Below are positions 50,277-59,449 of a DNA stretch of 64,000 bases, piece after piece; positions within the stretch are counted from its first letter, which is position 1; every line of letters starts with the position of its first letter. The stretch is taken from the NCBI GenBank assembly GCA_963821705.1, contig CAWGEV010000005.1, positions 124,001 to 188,000 of the forward strand. The letters run 5' to 3'. The notes below the pieces were generated by a model, which saw only the letters and a program-made list of their open reading frames with translations, did not search any database and was not told where the DNA came from. Origin of the DNA: DASUPK01 sp963821705. GTDB lineage: Bacteria > Actinomycetota > Thermoleophilia > Solirubrobacterales > 70-9. Made by a program: the position numbers and the translations under genes.

Positions 50277-51407
50277 TCAGACTTTCTGTTTGCTGCCGAG
50301 AACGTCCTCGACCGGCGTGTGGTCCACCCCGACGGATTCCGCAACGGCGGGGTGAGTGACAGTACCGCCAGCGACGTTGATCCCCAGTCTCAGACCGGGG
50401 TCTCGGCGGGCCGCCTCCGCTACACCCTGGTCCGCCAGGGCCAGGACGTACGGGAGCGTGGCGTTGGTGAGTGCGCGGGTCGACGTGATCGGGACCGCGC
50501 CGGGCATGTTGGCGACGCAGTAGTGGGTGATCCCGTCGACCTCGAAGGTCGGTTCGCGGTGGGTGGTCGGGTGTGAGGTCTCGAAGCAGCCTCCCTGGTC
50601 GATCGCGACGTCCACCAGGACGGCGTTCTTCTTCATCAGCTTGAGCTGCTCGCGCCGGACCACGTAAGGGGCCTTCGCGCCGTGGACCAGGACCGCGCCG
50701 ATCACCAGGTCGGCGCGCGGCAGCATCTCCTCCACCGCCAGGGTGGACGAGAAGACCGTCGAGGCCCGGCCGCCGAAGGCGACGTCGAGCTCGCGCAGCT
50801 TGTCGATGCTCACGTCGAAGACGAAGACGTCGGCTTCCATGCCGATCGCGATGAAGGCGGCGTGCATGCCGACGGCCCCGCCCCCGATCACCATCACGGT
50901 CGCCGCGGCGACTCCCGGAACCCCGCCAAGCAGGATCCCTCGGCCGCCCAATGGCTTCTCGAGGAAGAAGGCGCCCGCCTGGGTCGCGATCTTGCCGGCC
51001 ACCTCGCTCATCGGCGCAAGCAGGGGCAGGCGGCCCTGGGAGTCCTCGACCGTCTCGTAGGCGACACAGGTGGCCCCGCTCTCCTGAAGGCGCTTCGTCA
51101 GCTCCGGGGCCGGGGCGAGGTGGAGGTAGGTGAAGAGCGTGTGCTCGGGGCGGAGCAGGTCGACCTCCTCGGGCTGGGGCTCCTTCACGCCGAGGATCAT
51201 CTCAGCGGCCTCGAAGACCGCGGGCGCGTCGGGAAGGACCTTCGCGCCCTGAGAGACATAGTCCTCGTCGGGGATGGCGCTCCCCTCGCCCGCGCCGGCC
51301 TGGATCAGGACCTCGTGTCCGCGCTCGGTCAGCTCACGGGCTCCGGCCGGGGTGAGCGCGACGCGATACTCGTCCTCCTTGATCTCGGTGGGGACGCCGA
51401 CCTTCAT
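50277..51407 (-). CDS. ald: Alanine dehydrogenase
   Basis: A 376-residue alanine dehydrogenase (L-alanine + NAD+ to pyruvate + NH3). The N-terminus MKVGVPTEIKEDEYRVALTP is diagnostic; MILGVKEPQPEEVDLLRPEHTLFTYLHLA, TVMVIGGGAVGMHAAFIAIG (NAD fold) and DLVIGAVLVHGAKAPYVV follow. DQGGCFETSHPTTH and VANMPGAVPITST complete the set. Length is normal. It overlaps the upstream saccharopine-dehydrogenase-like gene by 4 bases (51404-51407). In this operon it would recycle alanine formed by the pyruvate-dependent aminotransferase. Confidence 0.95.
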   Translation of the reverse strand: MKVGVPTEIKEDEYRVALTPAGARELTERGHEVLIQAGAGEGSAIPDEDYVSQGAKVLPDAPAVFEAAEMILGVKEPQPEEVDLLRPEHTLFTYLHLAPAPELTKRLQESGATCVAYETVEDSQGRLPLLAPMSEVAGKIATQAGAFFLEKPLGGRGILLGGVPGVAAATVMVIGGGAVGMHAAFIAIGMEADVFVFDVSIDKLRELDVAFGGRASTVFSSTLAVEEMLPRADLVIGAVLVHGAKAPYVVRREQLKLMKKNAVLVDVAIDQGGCFETSHPTTHREPTFEVDGITHYCVANMPGAVPITSTRALTNATLPYVLALADQGVAEAARRDPGLRLGINVAGGTVTHPAVAESVGVDHTPVEDVLGSKQKV

Positions 51408-52516
51408 CCGGCTGACTCCTCTCCTACGGACTCGGTGCGCAACCCGGATGTGAACTCAAAACGCACTCCGCGGGTCTCGAGCTCGGCGAACATCTGCTCG
51501 GGATCGATGCAGCGCTCGGGCGGCAGGGCGCCCGTGGCAGTGATATCGCCGCGCGCCAGCAGGCGGACCGCGGCCGCCGCGAAAGAGCCGGTCGAGATCA
51601 CGCCCCCGCCGAGCTGCCAGCCGCGGTTGGGCGGAGTGAAACTCGCCGCGCGCACCACCCTCTCTCCGCCGGTCGCCTCGACGAGATGGGCGGAAACGGT
51701 GTTGGGCGAGGGCGGAGAGGCTGCGCGAGCAGCCTCGGCAACTCGCTCCTCGCTCGCCTCGGCCAGCTCCTGAAGCAGCTCCAGTACCTGCGGCGACAGA
51801 GAGAGGGCGAAGGTGACGTTCTTGGCGCCGAAGCTGTCGCCGAAGGTCAGCACCTCGGAGTGAAGCGTGAATATGGTCTCCGCCTCACCGATAGGATCGC
51901 CGAAGTCGACCCGCGGGCCTGCCTGCATCGGTTCGAGCTCTCGCGGCTTGCCGTCGATCAGGGCCATCGGGGGCCTGCTGATCTCGGCGATCAGAGTCCG
52001 AACCGCGTAAGGGAAGGCCATCCCGCCAGGAGGATCCAGGTCCCTGCCCGCCGCCGCGACCGAGATGGACTCCGCCTCGCCGCCGAGCTCACGGACGGCC
52101 CGGGCCGCCAACAGATTGGACTTGCCCGGCGCCGAACCGGCGCCCAGGATGGCTAGCAGGCCGCGCTGCTCAAAGCGAGGACTGAGCTCTAGCTGCTCCG
52201 TGGTGACGTGGTAGAGACCGCCCAGATCCATGTAGTGACAGCCGACCTCGAGGCAGGCCTCCATCGCGGCGAGGTTGACGGGGTAGTGGGCCGAATTGAC
52301 CAGCACCTCCATCCCGGCGAGCTGCTCAGCGAGGTTCGTCGTCGCGTCGGCCTGTCGAGCCTGGGCCTTGCCCCCCCCGTGCTCCGTCGCCACCTCTTCT
52401 GCTCTCCCCAGATCGAGGTCGAGCAGGCGCATCGCCGTGACCTCCTCGGAGTCGGCCAAGTCCCGGACGATCGCTGGTGCGATCGTGCCGCCCGCTCCCA
52501 GGACGGCGACCCTCAC
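51404..52516 (-). CDS. Saccharopine-dehydrogenase-like NAD(P)-binding protein
   Basis: A 370-residue protein, GTG 52516, with 4-base overlaps on both sides. The Rossmann start VRVAVLGAGGTIAPAIVRDLADSE, then MEVLVNSAHYPVNLAAMEACLEVGCHYMDLGG, is the pattern of saccharopine dehydrogenase/homospermidine-synthase-like proteins (SDH NADP-binding domain). ILGAGSAPGKSNLLAARAV follows. The C-terminal domain has AFPYAVRTLIAEISRPPMALIDG. Reaction unknown: reductive coupling of an aldehyde with an amine, or its reverse, is typical. Its place among amine catabolic genes fits such a role. Confidence 0.8.
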   Translation of the reverse strand: MRVAVLGAGGTIAPAIVRDLADSEEVTAMRLLDLDLGRAEEVATEHGGGKAQARQADATTNLAEQLAGMEVLVNSAHYPVNLAAMEACLEVGCHYMDLGGLYHVTTEQLELSPRFEQRGLLAILGAGSAPGKSNLLAARAVRELGGEAESISVAAAGRDLDPPGGMAFPYAVRTLIAEISRPPMALIDGKPRELEPMQAGPRVDFGDPIGEAETIFTLHSEVLTFGDSFGAKNVTFALSLSPQVLELLQELAEASEERVAEAARAASPPSPNTVSAHLVEATGGERVVRAASFTPPNRGWQLGGGVISTGSFAAAAVRLLARGDITATGALPPERCIDPEQMFAELETRGVRFEFTSGLRTESVGEESAG

Positions 52517-54063
52517 GAGATCAGCTCCCGGGCGCGGAGAGCGAGCCAGAGCTCGACCCGGTCGTTGGCGCGGCTCAGGTCTCGGCCGGTGAGCTCCTCG
52601 ATTCGCTTGATCCGGTAGCGGAGCGTGTGCCGGTGGCAGTAGCAGTCGCTCGCGGCTCGCTCCCAGTGCCCGTTGCGGTCGATGTACGCCTCGAGGGAGC
52701 GCAGCAGCTCGCCCGCGTAGCGCTCGTCGGAGTCCTCGATCGGCCCGAGGACGCTCTCGCAATAGAGGCGGAGCGCCTCGCCGTCCTGGACGGAGAGCAG
52801 CAGGGTGAAGGCGCCGAGATCGCGGTGGGACGCGACGTCTGGCGCGGCGCCGTTCGAGAAGGCGGTCGCCTCCAGGGCGCAGCGGGCCTCGTGGTAGGAG
52901 TGGCGGATGCGCTCCGTCGGCAGCGCGCGGCTGGTGGCGGCGCGGGTGGGCCCGTGGGTGGTTTCGAGCGCCACTCGAGCCTGCGCGGCCAGCTCGAGCG
53001 GGTCGTCCTTGGTGCCGTCGACGACCGCGCAGAGCAGCTCCCGCCGCCCGGCCGGATGGGGAGCCACCAGGGCGGGGCGCCCCTGCCCCGCGAGGTGCTC
53101 GGCCAGGGTCGGCTCTGCCGCGGCGGCGTCATTCAGCTGGAAGGCGAGGACCACGGCGTGCTCGCCGATCCCGAACGGGGCGAGCCGGTCGCGAATGTCG
53201 TCCGGCGCCAGGCGGCCGGACAAGGTGGCCGCCAGAACCTCGCCGGAGAGCCGCCGCTCGGTCTCCCGGGCGACCCGCTCTCGCATCAACTCCAGGGCGA
53301 CGACGATTGCCGCCTGCTGGACGCAGAGCCGCTCGAAGTCCCCGAGCTCCCCCGAGCGCCGGACCACCACGAGCCACGCCTCGGCGGAGCCGGCCCGCGG
53401 CGAGACTGGATGGGCGAGCGCCCTGCCGCGCAGGTCCGACTGGTTCGGGACGAAGGGGGCGGCGGCGTTGCCGCGCGGCTGGACCTCCGCGCGAATCGCG
53501 TCGAGCAGGTACTCGGGCAGCCGGCGGCCGCCGTTGGCGAGCACCTCGCCGCGCGCGTCGAGGACGACCGAGCTGCCCCCGACGGCGGCAGCTATCTCCC
53601 GGGCGACCTCATCCAGGCCCCCACCCTGCAGGACCAGCCGCTCGAGCCGCTCGTTCACCGCGATGCCACGCGAGAGGACGTCGTACTGCTCGTTGACCAG
53701 CCTGCTGAAGGCCGCCTCGGTGATCGCGATGAACGGGGTCTCATAGGGGACCTCGAAGACCGGGAACTCGGCGGCCCCGGCCTCCGTGAGCACCGCCTTG
53801 GGGATCTTGTTGTGGTCGAAGCCGGTCCCGAACCCCAGGCCGGCGACGCCCGCGTCCGCGAGCAGGCGAATGAACTTCCGCTGCCGCTCCGCCGTGTCCA
53901 GCCGGATCCCGGTGGTCAGCAGGAGCTCGCCGCCCGAGAGCCAAGGGGTGGGGTCGAGCAGCTCGGTGATGTGGACCCAGCGGATCTCGCGCTGTGCGGC
54001 GCCGTTGCCTCCCCCCGCGACCTTGAGGCCAAGCTCGGAGGTGAGGCTCTCGACGGTGAGCAT
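52513..54063 (-). CDS. PucR-family transcriptional regulator
   Basis: A 516-residue regulator. The N-terminal PucR domain (residues 1-125) has SLTSELGLKVAGG, RWVHITELLDPTPWLSGGELLLTTG and LADAGVAGLGFGTGF. A GGDEF-like/CdaR middle region spans about 280-400. The C-terminal helix-turn-helix is SLEAYIDRNGHWERAASDCY followed by CHRHTLRYRIKRIEELTGRDL. PucR regulators of this kind activate purine, GABA, proline or polyamine catabolism in response to substrate. It sits between the aminotransferase (1-base overlap) and the SDH-like gene, so it likely controls this operon and the divergent permease. Confidence 0.93.
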   Translation of the reverse strand: MLTVESLTSELGLKVAGGGNGAAQREIRWVHITELLDPTPWLSGGELLLTTGIRLDTAERQRKFIRLLADAGVAGLGFGTGFDHNKIPKAVLTEAGAAEFPVFEVPYETPFIAITEAAFSRLVNEQYDVLSRGIAVNERLERLVLQGGGLDEVAREIAAAVGGSSVVLDARGEVLANGGRRLPEYLLDAIRAEVQPRGNAAAPFVPNQSDLRGRALAHPVSPRAGSAEAWLVVVRRSGELGDFERLCVQQAAIVVALELMRERVARETERRLSGEVLAATLSGRLAPDDIRDRLAPFGIGEHAVVLAFQLNDAAAAEPTLAEHLAGQGRPALVAPHPAGRRELLCAVVDGTKDDPLELAAQARVALETTHGPTRAATSRALPTERIRHSYHEARCALEATAFSNGAAPDVASHRDLGAFTLLLSVQDGEALRLYCESVLGPIEDSDERYAGELLRSLEAYIDRNGHWERAASDCYCHRHTLRYRIKRIEELTGRDLSRANDRVELWLALRARELIS

Positions 54064-55454
54064 CAGTGTCCTACGCGGCGGGATGCCTCTTCGAGGACTG
54101 GACGCAGCACATCCACGATCTCCTCGAATTGCTCCGTATCGGCGATCAGCGGCGGCGCGAGCTGAACGACTGGGTCTCCTCGGTCGTCGGCGCGGCAGAT
54201 CAGTCCGCGCTTGTAGAGCTCGCCGGACAGATAGCCGCGCAGGAGCTTCTCGGACTGCTCGTCCTCCATGTGCTGCTTGGTGTCCTTGTCCTTGACGAGC
54301 TCGATGGCCAGGAAGTAGCCGTCGCCGCGCACATCCCCGACGATCGGGATGTCGTAGAGGGACTCGAGGGCCGCCCGGAACTCGCCCTGCTTGGCCAGCA
54401 CGTGGCCGCAGAGGTCCTCGCGCTCGAAGACGTCGAGGTTGGCGAGCGCGGTCGCGGCGGCCACCGGATGGCCGGCGAAGGTCGACCCGTGCGCGAACAT
54501 CGCGGTGCCCTCCGCGAAGGGCTCGAAGACACGATCCGAAACGATCATCCCTCCCATCGGGACGTAGGCTGAGGTCAGAGCCTTGGCGACGGTGACGATG
54601 TCGGGCTGGTAGCCGTACCGCTCGCAGCCGAAGTAGTGACCGAGCCGTCCCCAGGCGCAGATCACCTCATCGGAGATCATCAGAACGTCGTAGCGGTCGC
54701 AGATCTCCCTGACCCTCTGGAAATAGCCCTCCTGGGGCGGGATGCAGCCGCCGGCGTTCTGCAGCGGTTCGAGGATCACGGCCGAGACGGTCTCCGGGCC
54801 CTCGAACAGGATCCGCTCCTCGATCTGGTCGGCCGCCCAGAGCGGGTCGCGATCCTCGGGCCAGCGGTAGCTGTTCGTGTTCGGCACGTGGACCCCGCCC
54901 GGGGCGAGCGGCTCGAACTGGCTGCGAAGCGAGGTGATGCCTGTGGCGCTGAGGGCACCCATGGTGGTGCCGTGGTACGCGATCTCACGGGCGACCAGCT
55001 TGATCTTCTGGCCATCCCCCTTGGACCGGTGATAGCTCCGCGCCAGCTTGATGGCCGACTCGACTGACTCGGATCCGCTGTTGGTGAAGAAGACCCGGTT
55101 CAGGTCGCCCGGCGTCAGAGTGGAGATTCGCGTCGCCAGCTCGATCGCGCGCGGATGCGCGTAGCTCCACACGGTGATGAAGTCGAGCTCGCGGACCTGC
55201 GCCGCCATGGCGTCGCCCAGCTCGCTGCGTCCGTGACCGGAGTTGACGCAGAAGAGGGCCGAGAGGCCGTCGAGATAGCGGTTGCCATGGTCATCCCAGA
55301 CGTAGCACCCCTCACCGCGGACGATGATCGGGACCTCGTGTTCGGGGCCGAACGACCCCATCTGGGTGAAGTGCATCCAGAGATGGCGTTGCGCCTGCTC
55401 CTGGAGTGCATTCGCTTCAGTCTTGGCGTGTGACGGGGCGCTGGTCGCTGCCAT
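54063..55454 (-). CDS. Class III omega-aminotransferase (putrescine/GABA/beta-alanine type)
   Basis: A 463-residue PLP-dependent class III aminotransferase. Hallmarks: VWDDHGNRYLDGLSALFCVNSGHG, RVFFTNSGSESVESAIKLAR, YHGTTMGALSATGI, MISDEVICAWGRLGHYFG and the PLP Lys in IVTVAKALTSAYVPMGGM. Close relatives transfer the terminal amino group of putrescine, GABA or beta-alanine to pyruvate. It is the first gene of the operon with PucR, the SDH-like protein, alanine dehydrogenase and aminobutyraldehyde dehydrogenase; alanine dehydrogenase fits the pyruvate-dependent reading. ATG 55454 follows GAGGAGGGAG. Confidence 0.92.
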   Translation of the reverse strand: MAATSAPSHAKTEANALQEQAQRHLWMHFTQMGSFGPEHEVPIIVRGEGCYVWDDHGNRYLDGLSALFCVNSGHGRSELGDAMAAQVRELDFITVWSYAHPRAIELATRISTLTPGDLNRVFFTNSGSESVESAIKLARSYHRSKGDGQKIKLVAREIAYHGTTMGALSATGITSLRSQFEPLAPGGVHVPNTNSYRWPEDRDPLWAADQIEERILFEGPETVSAVILEPLQNAGGCIPPQEGYFQRVREICDRYDVLMISDEVICAWGRLGHYFGCERYGYQPDIVTVAKALTSAYVPMGGMIVSDRVFEPFAEGTAMFAHGSTFAGHPVAAATALANLDVFEREDLCGHVLAKQGEFRAALESLYDIPIVGDVRGDGYFLAIELVKDKDTKQHMEDEQSEKLLRGYLSGELYKRGLICRADDRGDPVVQLAPPLIADTEQFEEIVDVLRPVLEEASRRVGH

Positions 55455-55552
55455 CCACTCCCTCCTCTCGTCTCTCTAGCCTCACCGTACAAAAGCTACC
55501 CCAGAGTCGTCGGGCCCACAAGCGGAATTGTGTGAAATCAGCCTTTGGGGAC

Positions 55553-55569
55553 TTGTACAACGTGTACAA
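55553..55569. promoter_or_regulatory. Operator in the divergent aminotransferase/permease spacer
   Basis: TTGTACAACGTGTACAA has perfect 7-bp arms and a 3-base centre. Read on the minus strand the same region is CGTTGTACA repeated twice in tandem. It lies about 100 bases before the aminotransferase start and 118 bases before the permease start. A further GTACAA half-site is near 55487. The PucR protein, or a GntR-type regulator, is the likely ligand. Nothing else is recognised in the 55455-55686 spacer. Confidence 0.6.
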
Positions 55570-55686
55570 CGCAACGGTCACTTTTAGGGCTTTCGCCACT
55601 TGCGACTATTTGGTGTGCTCCATAGGCTCGCGCCACCGCGGTGGCCAACCGGTCGCACAGCGGCCGACTGAGGAGAGGAGAACTCG

Positions 55687-57256
55687 GTGGAGAGTCTTTC
55701 GGCAGCAGGGCGGGATCCGCAGAGTGCGGCAGCGAGCGATCCCGCGGGCGCAGCCCCCGGCGAGAAGGGCCTGAAGACTGGCGCTCTCGGCTACCTCTCG
55801 AACCTCGTCATCAGCGTCGCCTCGACTGCCCCCGCCTACAGCCTCGCCGCCACGCTCGGATTCGTCGTCGCGGTGGGCGGGATCGGTGCGCACGCGCCGG
55901 CCGTGATGATCGTCTCCTTCATCCCGATGCTGCTGATCGCGGCGGCGCTACTACTAGCTCAACCGGCCGACCCGGACTGCGGCACGAGCTTCACCTGGGT
56001 GACGCGCGCGATGGGTCCGCGTCTCGGCTGGCTCACCGGCTGGGCAATCGTCGTCGCGGACGTCGTGGTGATGGCGGCCCTCGCCTACATCGCCGGCGAG
56101 GTACACGTTCCTGCTCTTCGGGCTTGACGCCGCTGCCAACAACCTGCTCGACGTCAGCATCGCGGCAGCGGTCTGGATCGCCGTGATGACCTGGATCTGT
56201 TACGTCGGCATCGAGCTCTCGGCACGGACCCAGTACGTCCTGCTGAGCGCCGGAGATCCTGATCCTCGGCGCTCTTCGCCGTCGTCGCGCTCGCCCATGT
56301 CTACATCGGCCACCAGGGCACGCCCATCGAGCTCTACTGGTTCTCCCCGTTCAGCTTCCCGGAGCGGATCAGTGCTCTGGTCGATGGCGTTCTGCTCGGA
56401 GTCTTCATCTACTGGGGCTGGGACAGCGGCGTCTGCGTCAACGAGGAATCGGAGGACGCCGCCAACGGCCCAGGCAAAGCCGCGGTGATGAGCACGCTGC
56501 TACTCGTGCTGATCTACGTCATCGTGTCCGCCGCGGCGCAGGCCTATGCCGGCACGATCTTCCTCAAGCACCATGGGGACGACGTGCTCAGCGCACTCGG
56601 GCACCGAGGTCTTCGGCTCACCGCTGGGACAAGCTGCTGATCATCGCGGTGCTCACCTCGGCGTCGGCGTCGACCCAGACGACGATCCTGCCGACGGCAA
56701 GAACGACGCTGTCGATGGCGCGTTTCAACTCGATCCCACGGGTCTTCGGGCGGATCCATCCCCGCTACCTGACGCCCGACGTCTCCACGCTCGCGATGGG
56801 CGGCGATCTCGCTGATCTGGACCCTGTTCATCATCAACGTCAGCCAGAACGTCCTCGGCGACTCGATCACCGGGCTCGGCTTCCAGATCGCCTTCTACTA
56901 CGGGCTCACGGGATTCGCCTGCGCGATCTACTACCGCAAGGAGTCTGTCGAAGAGCGTCAAGAACTTCTTCATGGTCGGGGTCGCGCCGTTCCTGGGCGG
57001 GCTGATGCTGCCTGGGATCTTCATCAAGGCATTCATCGACTACAACAAGGATCGCGACATCACCTACTCGGGCAAGTTCCTCGGCTTCGGAGTGCGCCGG
57101 TGGCGATCGGGGTCGGCCTGCTCGTCGTCGGAGTCGCTGGTGATGTTCATCGCCAACGTCGCCTATCCGAAGTTCTTCAAGCGCAAGCGCGAGACGGCCG
57201 AGCCCGGGATCCTCGAAGGCACCGTCAGCGGCGAAGCGTCCGTGATGGCGGACTGA
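55687..57256 (+). pseudogene. APC-superfamily amino acid/amine permease, frameshifted
   Basis: Read across frames, this is a 12-helix permease of about 520 residues. It begins at GTG 55687 (LKTGALGYLSNLVISVASTAPAYSLAATLG). TSFTWVTRAMGPRLGWLTGW and IVVADVVVMAALAYIAG lie in the early part. The middle has SARTQYVLLSAEILILGLFA, FSPFSFPERISALVDGVLLG and VFIYWGWDSGVCVNEESED. Later come TSASASTQTTILPTARTTLS, FYYGLTGFACAIYYRKE and IKAFIDYNKDRDITYSGKFLGFG. At least eight indels (about 56099-57145) scatter it over three frames. It probably imports the amine or amino acid used by the adjacent operon. It shares the divergent spacer with the aminotransferase. Sequence error or decay are both possible. Confidence 0.78.
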
Positions 57257-57272
57257 CCGAGGAGGAGACGAG

Positions 57273-57695
57273 ATGAGCGAGATCGTGATCGGCTACGACG
57301 GCTCCGCCTGCTCCAAGTCGGCTCTCGACCAGGCCGCTCGAGCTCGCCAGGGCGCTCTGGGACGACAAGCGTGGTGCTCGTCTTCGGCTACGCCCCGCGG
57401 TGGCTATGGCGGCGGCGAGGTGCCGACTCAGCGCGAGGCGGTCAAGGAGCTCGGAGAGAAGGTCACGAAGGAGGCGCCGACGGCCGCCAAGGCGGCGAAG
57501 ATCGAGTTCGAGGTGGAGATGATCCCCGAGCATCCCGCCCACGCGGTGCTGATCAGTGGCGGACAAGCGCGACGCCCGGATGATCGTCGTCGGGCAGCCA
57601 CGGCGAGAGCCCGCTCAAGGGGGCCATCATCGGCTCGACCCCGTACAAGCTCGTCCAGGTCTCTGAGAGGCCGGTGCTGGTCGTCCGCGCTCTAG
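57273..57695 (+). pseudogene. Universal stress protein, frameshifted
   Basis: It starts MSEIVIGYDGSACSKSALDQA, the UspA fold N-terminus. The frame then breaks at an extra base near 57336, before CTCGAG. Pieces in other frames (VVLVFGYAPRGGYGGGEVPTQ, and GAIIGSTPYKLVQVSERPVLVV after the ATP-binding loop) complete a protein of about 145 residues. It follows the permease by 16 bases; small Usp proteins are often linked to transporters. The reading frame end is uncertain because the last shift changes the stop (57695 or 57775). Confidence 0.7.
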
Positions 57696-57750
57696 CGGAC
57701 CCGGTGCGAGCACGAGGTTCGAGTGCCCCAGTCAAGGTAGTTTCGCCGGT

Positions 57751-57855
57751 GTGCGGACGGGGGAGCTCGGGCTAGAGCGAAACGATGCCGGATTGGCGGT
57801 CCTGACCGTCTCCGGCGAGCATGACCTGAGTACGGCGCCCATGACGAAGCGGTGA
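57751..57855 (+). pseudogene. Truncated STAS-domain (anti-sigma factor antagonist) remnant
   Basis: A 34-codon frame from GTG 57751 reads LERNDAGLAVLTVSGEHDLSTAP and then stops. This is the first strand-helix unit of a STAS domain (usual form: LTVSGELDLATAPEL). The phosphorylatable Ser region and the rest of the domain are absent. It lies between the stress-protein fragment and the aldehyde dehydrogenase. Either a deletion remnant or an artefact of the same local sequence problems; no continuation is found in the other frames. Confidence 0.5.
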
Positions 57856-57873
57856 GCCGAATACGATCGCTGT

Positions 57874-59353
57874 ATGGCCGATCCCGAGACGCGTCTGCTG
57901 ATCAACGGCGAGCAGTCACCGGGCGACGGGCTCCTGCTCGAGGTTGAGAACCCGTACACCGAGGAGGTCATCGTCTCGGTGGGCAGCGCCGTCGCCCGAG
58001 CAGATCGACGCGGCCGTCGCGGCGGCGAGGGAGGCGGCGCGGGAGTGGGGCCGCACACCGGCGGTGGACCGGGGCGAGCTTCTGCATGAGGCGGCCACGC
58101 GGCTGCGGGCCCGCGCAGATGAGCTGGCGGAGGTGATGACCCTCGAGGGCGGCAAGCCGCTGGTCGAGAACTCCGACGAGGTCGGCTGGACCGCGGCCTG
58201 CTTCGACTACTACGCGGAGATCGGGCGGGACTCGGCCGGCCGGGTGATCCCCCCGATCGAGTCGAGCCAGCTCTCGCTGGTCGTGAAGGAGCCGCTGGGC
58301 GTGATCGGCTGCATCGTCCCCTGGAACTACCCGCTGCTGCTGCTCGCCTGGAAGCTGGCCCCTGCGCTCGCGGCCGGCAACACGGTGGTCGGGAAGCCCT
58401 CTGAGCTCACCCCCCTCTCGACGTTGATGCTCGCCCCCTGCTTCGAGCACCTGCCCGGCGGGGTCGTGAACCTGATCGCGGGAGGCCCGGACGTCGGCGC
58501 CGCGATCGCGAGCGAGCCCCGGGTCGACGGCGTCGCCTTCACCGGCTCCGTCGCGACGGGCAAGAAGGTCGCACAAGCCTGCATCGACCGGATGGCCCGG
58601 GTCAACCTCGAGATGGGCGGCAAGGACCCCTTCATCGTCTGCTCGGACGTCGCCGACCGCATCGACGTCGCGGCGAAGGGCGGCGCCTGGGCCGCGTTCC
58701 TCAACTCCGGCCAGGTCTGTACTTCGGCGGAGCGGTTCTACGTGATGGAGGAGGTCTACGACGACTACGTGAACGCCTTCGTCGACTACACGAGGAGCCT
58801 GGTGATCGGCGACCCGATGAAGAGCGACACCGACATCGGGCCGATGGTCTCCGCGAGCCAGCGCCAGAAGGTCGCCGACCAGGTGGAGGCCGCGGTCGGC
58901 GCGGGAGCCGAGGTGGTCGTGGGCGGTGACTCGGCCGGGCGGGATCGCGGCCACTTCTACGCCCCCGCGGTCGTCACCGGCGCGCCGCCGGAGACGGACC
59001 TGCTCCGAGAGGAGACCTTCGGTCCGGTGGCGCCGCTGGTGCCGGTGAAGAGCCTCGACGAGGCGATCGAGCTCGCCAACTCCACCCCCTACGGGCTCGG
59101 GGCCAACATCTACACGGAGGACTTCAAGACCATCCTGCGGTGCATGCGCGAGGTGAAGGCCGGCACCGTCTGGTTCAACGACCCGCTCACGGACAACGAC
59201 GCCGGGCCGTTCGGCGGCTTCAAGCAGTCGGGGCTCGGCAGGGAGCTCGGCAGGGAGGGCCTGGAGGCGTTCCAGGAGACCAAGCACGTCCACATCGAGA
59301 GCGAGGTCGCGCCGAAGGAGTGGTGGTACCCCTACTCCCGCAGCGGCGACTAG
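57874..59353 (+). CDS. Aldehyde dehydrogenase with one N-terminal frameshift
   Basis: ATG 57874 opens MADPETRLLINGEQSPGDGL and VENPYTEEVIVSVGSAVA. One extra C at 57995-57997 then shifts the frame, and the rest runs cleanly from EQIDAAVAAAREAAREWG to the end. The full product is about 492 residues. Motifs: IVPWNYPLLLLAWKLAPALA, AFTGSVATGKKVAQ, Glu in VNLEMGGKDPFIV, Cys in LNSGQVCTSAERFY, and FGGFKQSGLGRELGREG. It belongs to the group of betaine-aldehyde, aminoaldehyde and succinic-semialdehyde dehydrogenases. The position next to amine genes suggests oxidation of an amine-derived aldehyde such as succinic semialdehyde. Confidence 0.85.
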
Positions 59354-59449
59354 CCGCTCTCCTGGTAGCCGCGGCCTTGGCCGCGGCGCCTGGTGAGTGC
59401 GGCGACAGTCGCCGCGCCTGTCGGCGAAGCCGTCCATAGACTCGGCCCG

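Noticed and set aside
35747..57336. CTCGAG as a specific insertion hotspot
   Set aside because: An extra base precedes CTCGAG at 34302, 35367, 35747, 38757 and 57336, but many other CTCGAG sites in the window, such as near 36003, are unaffected.
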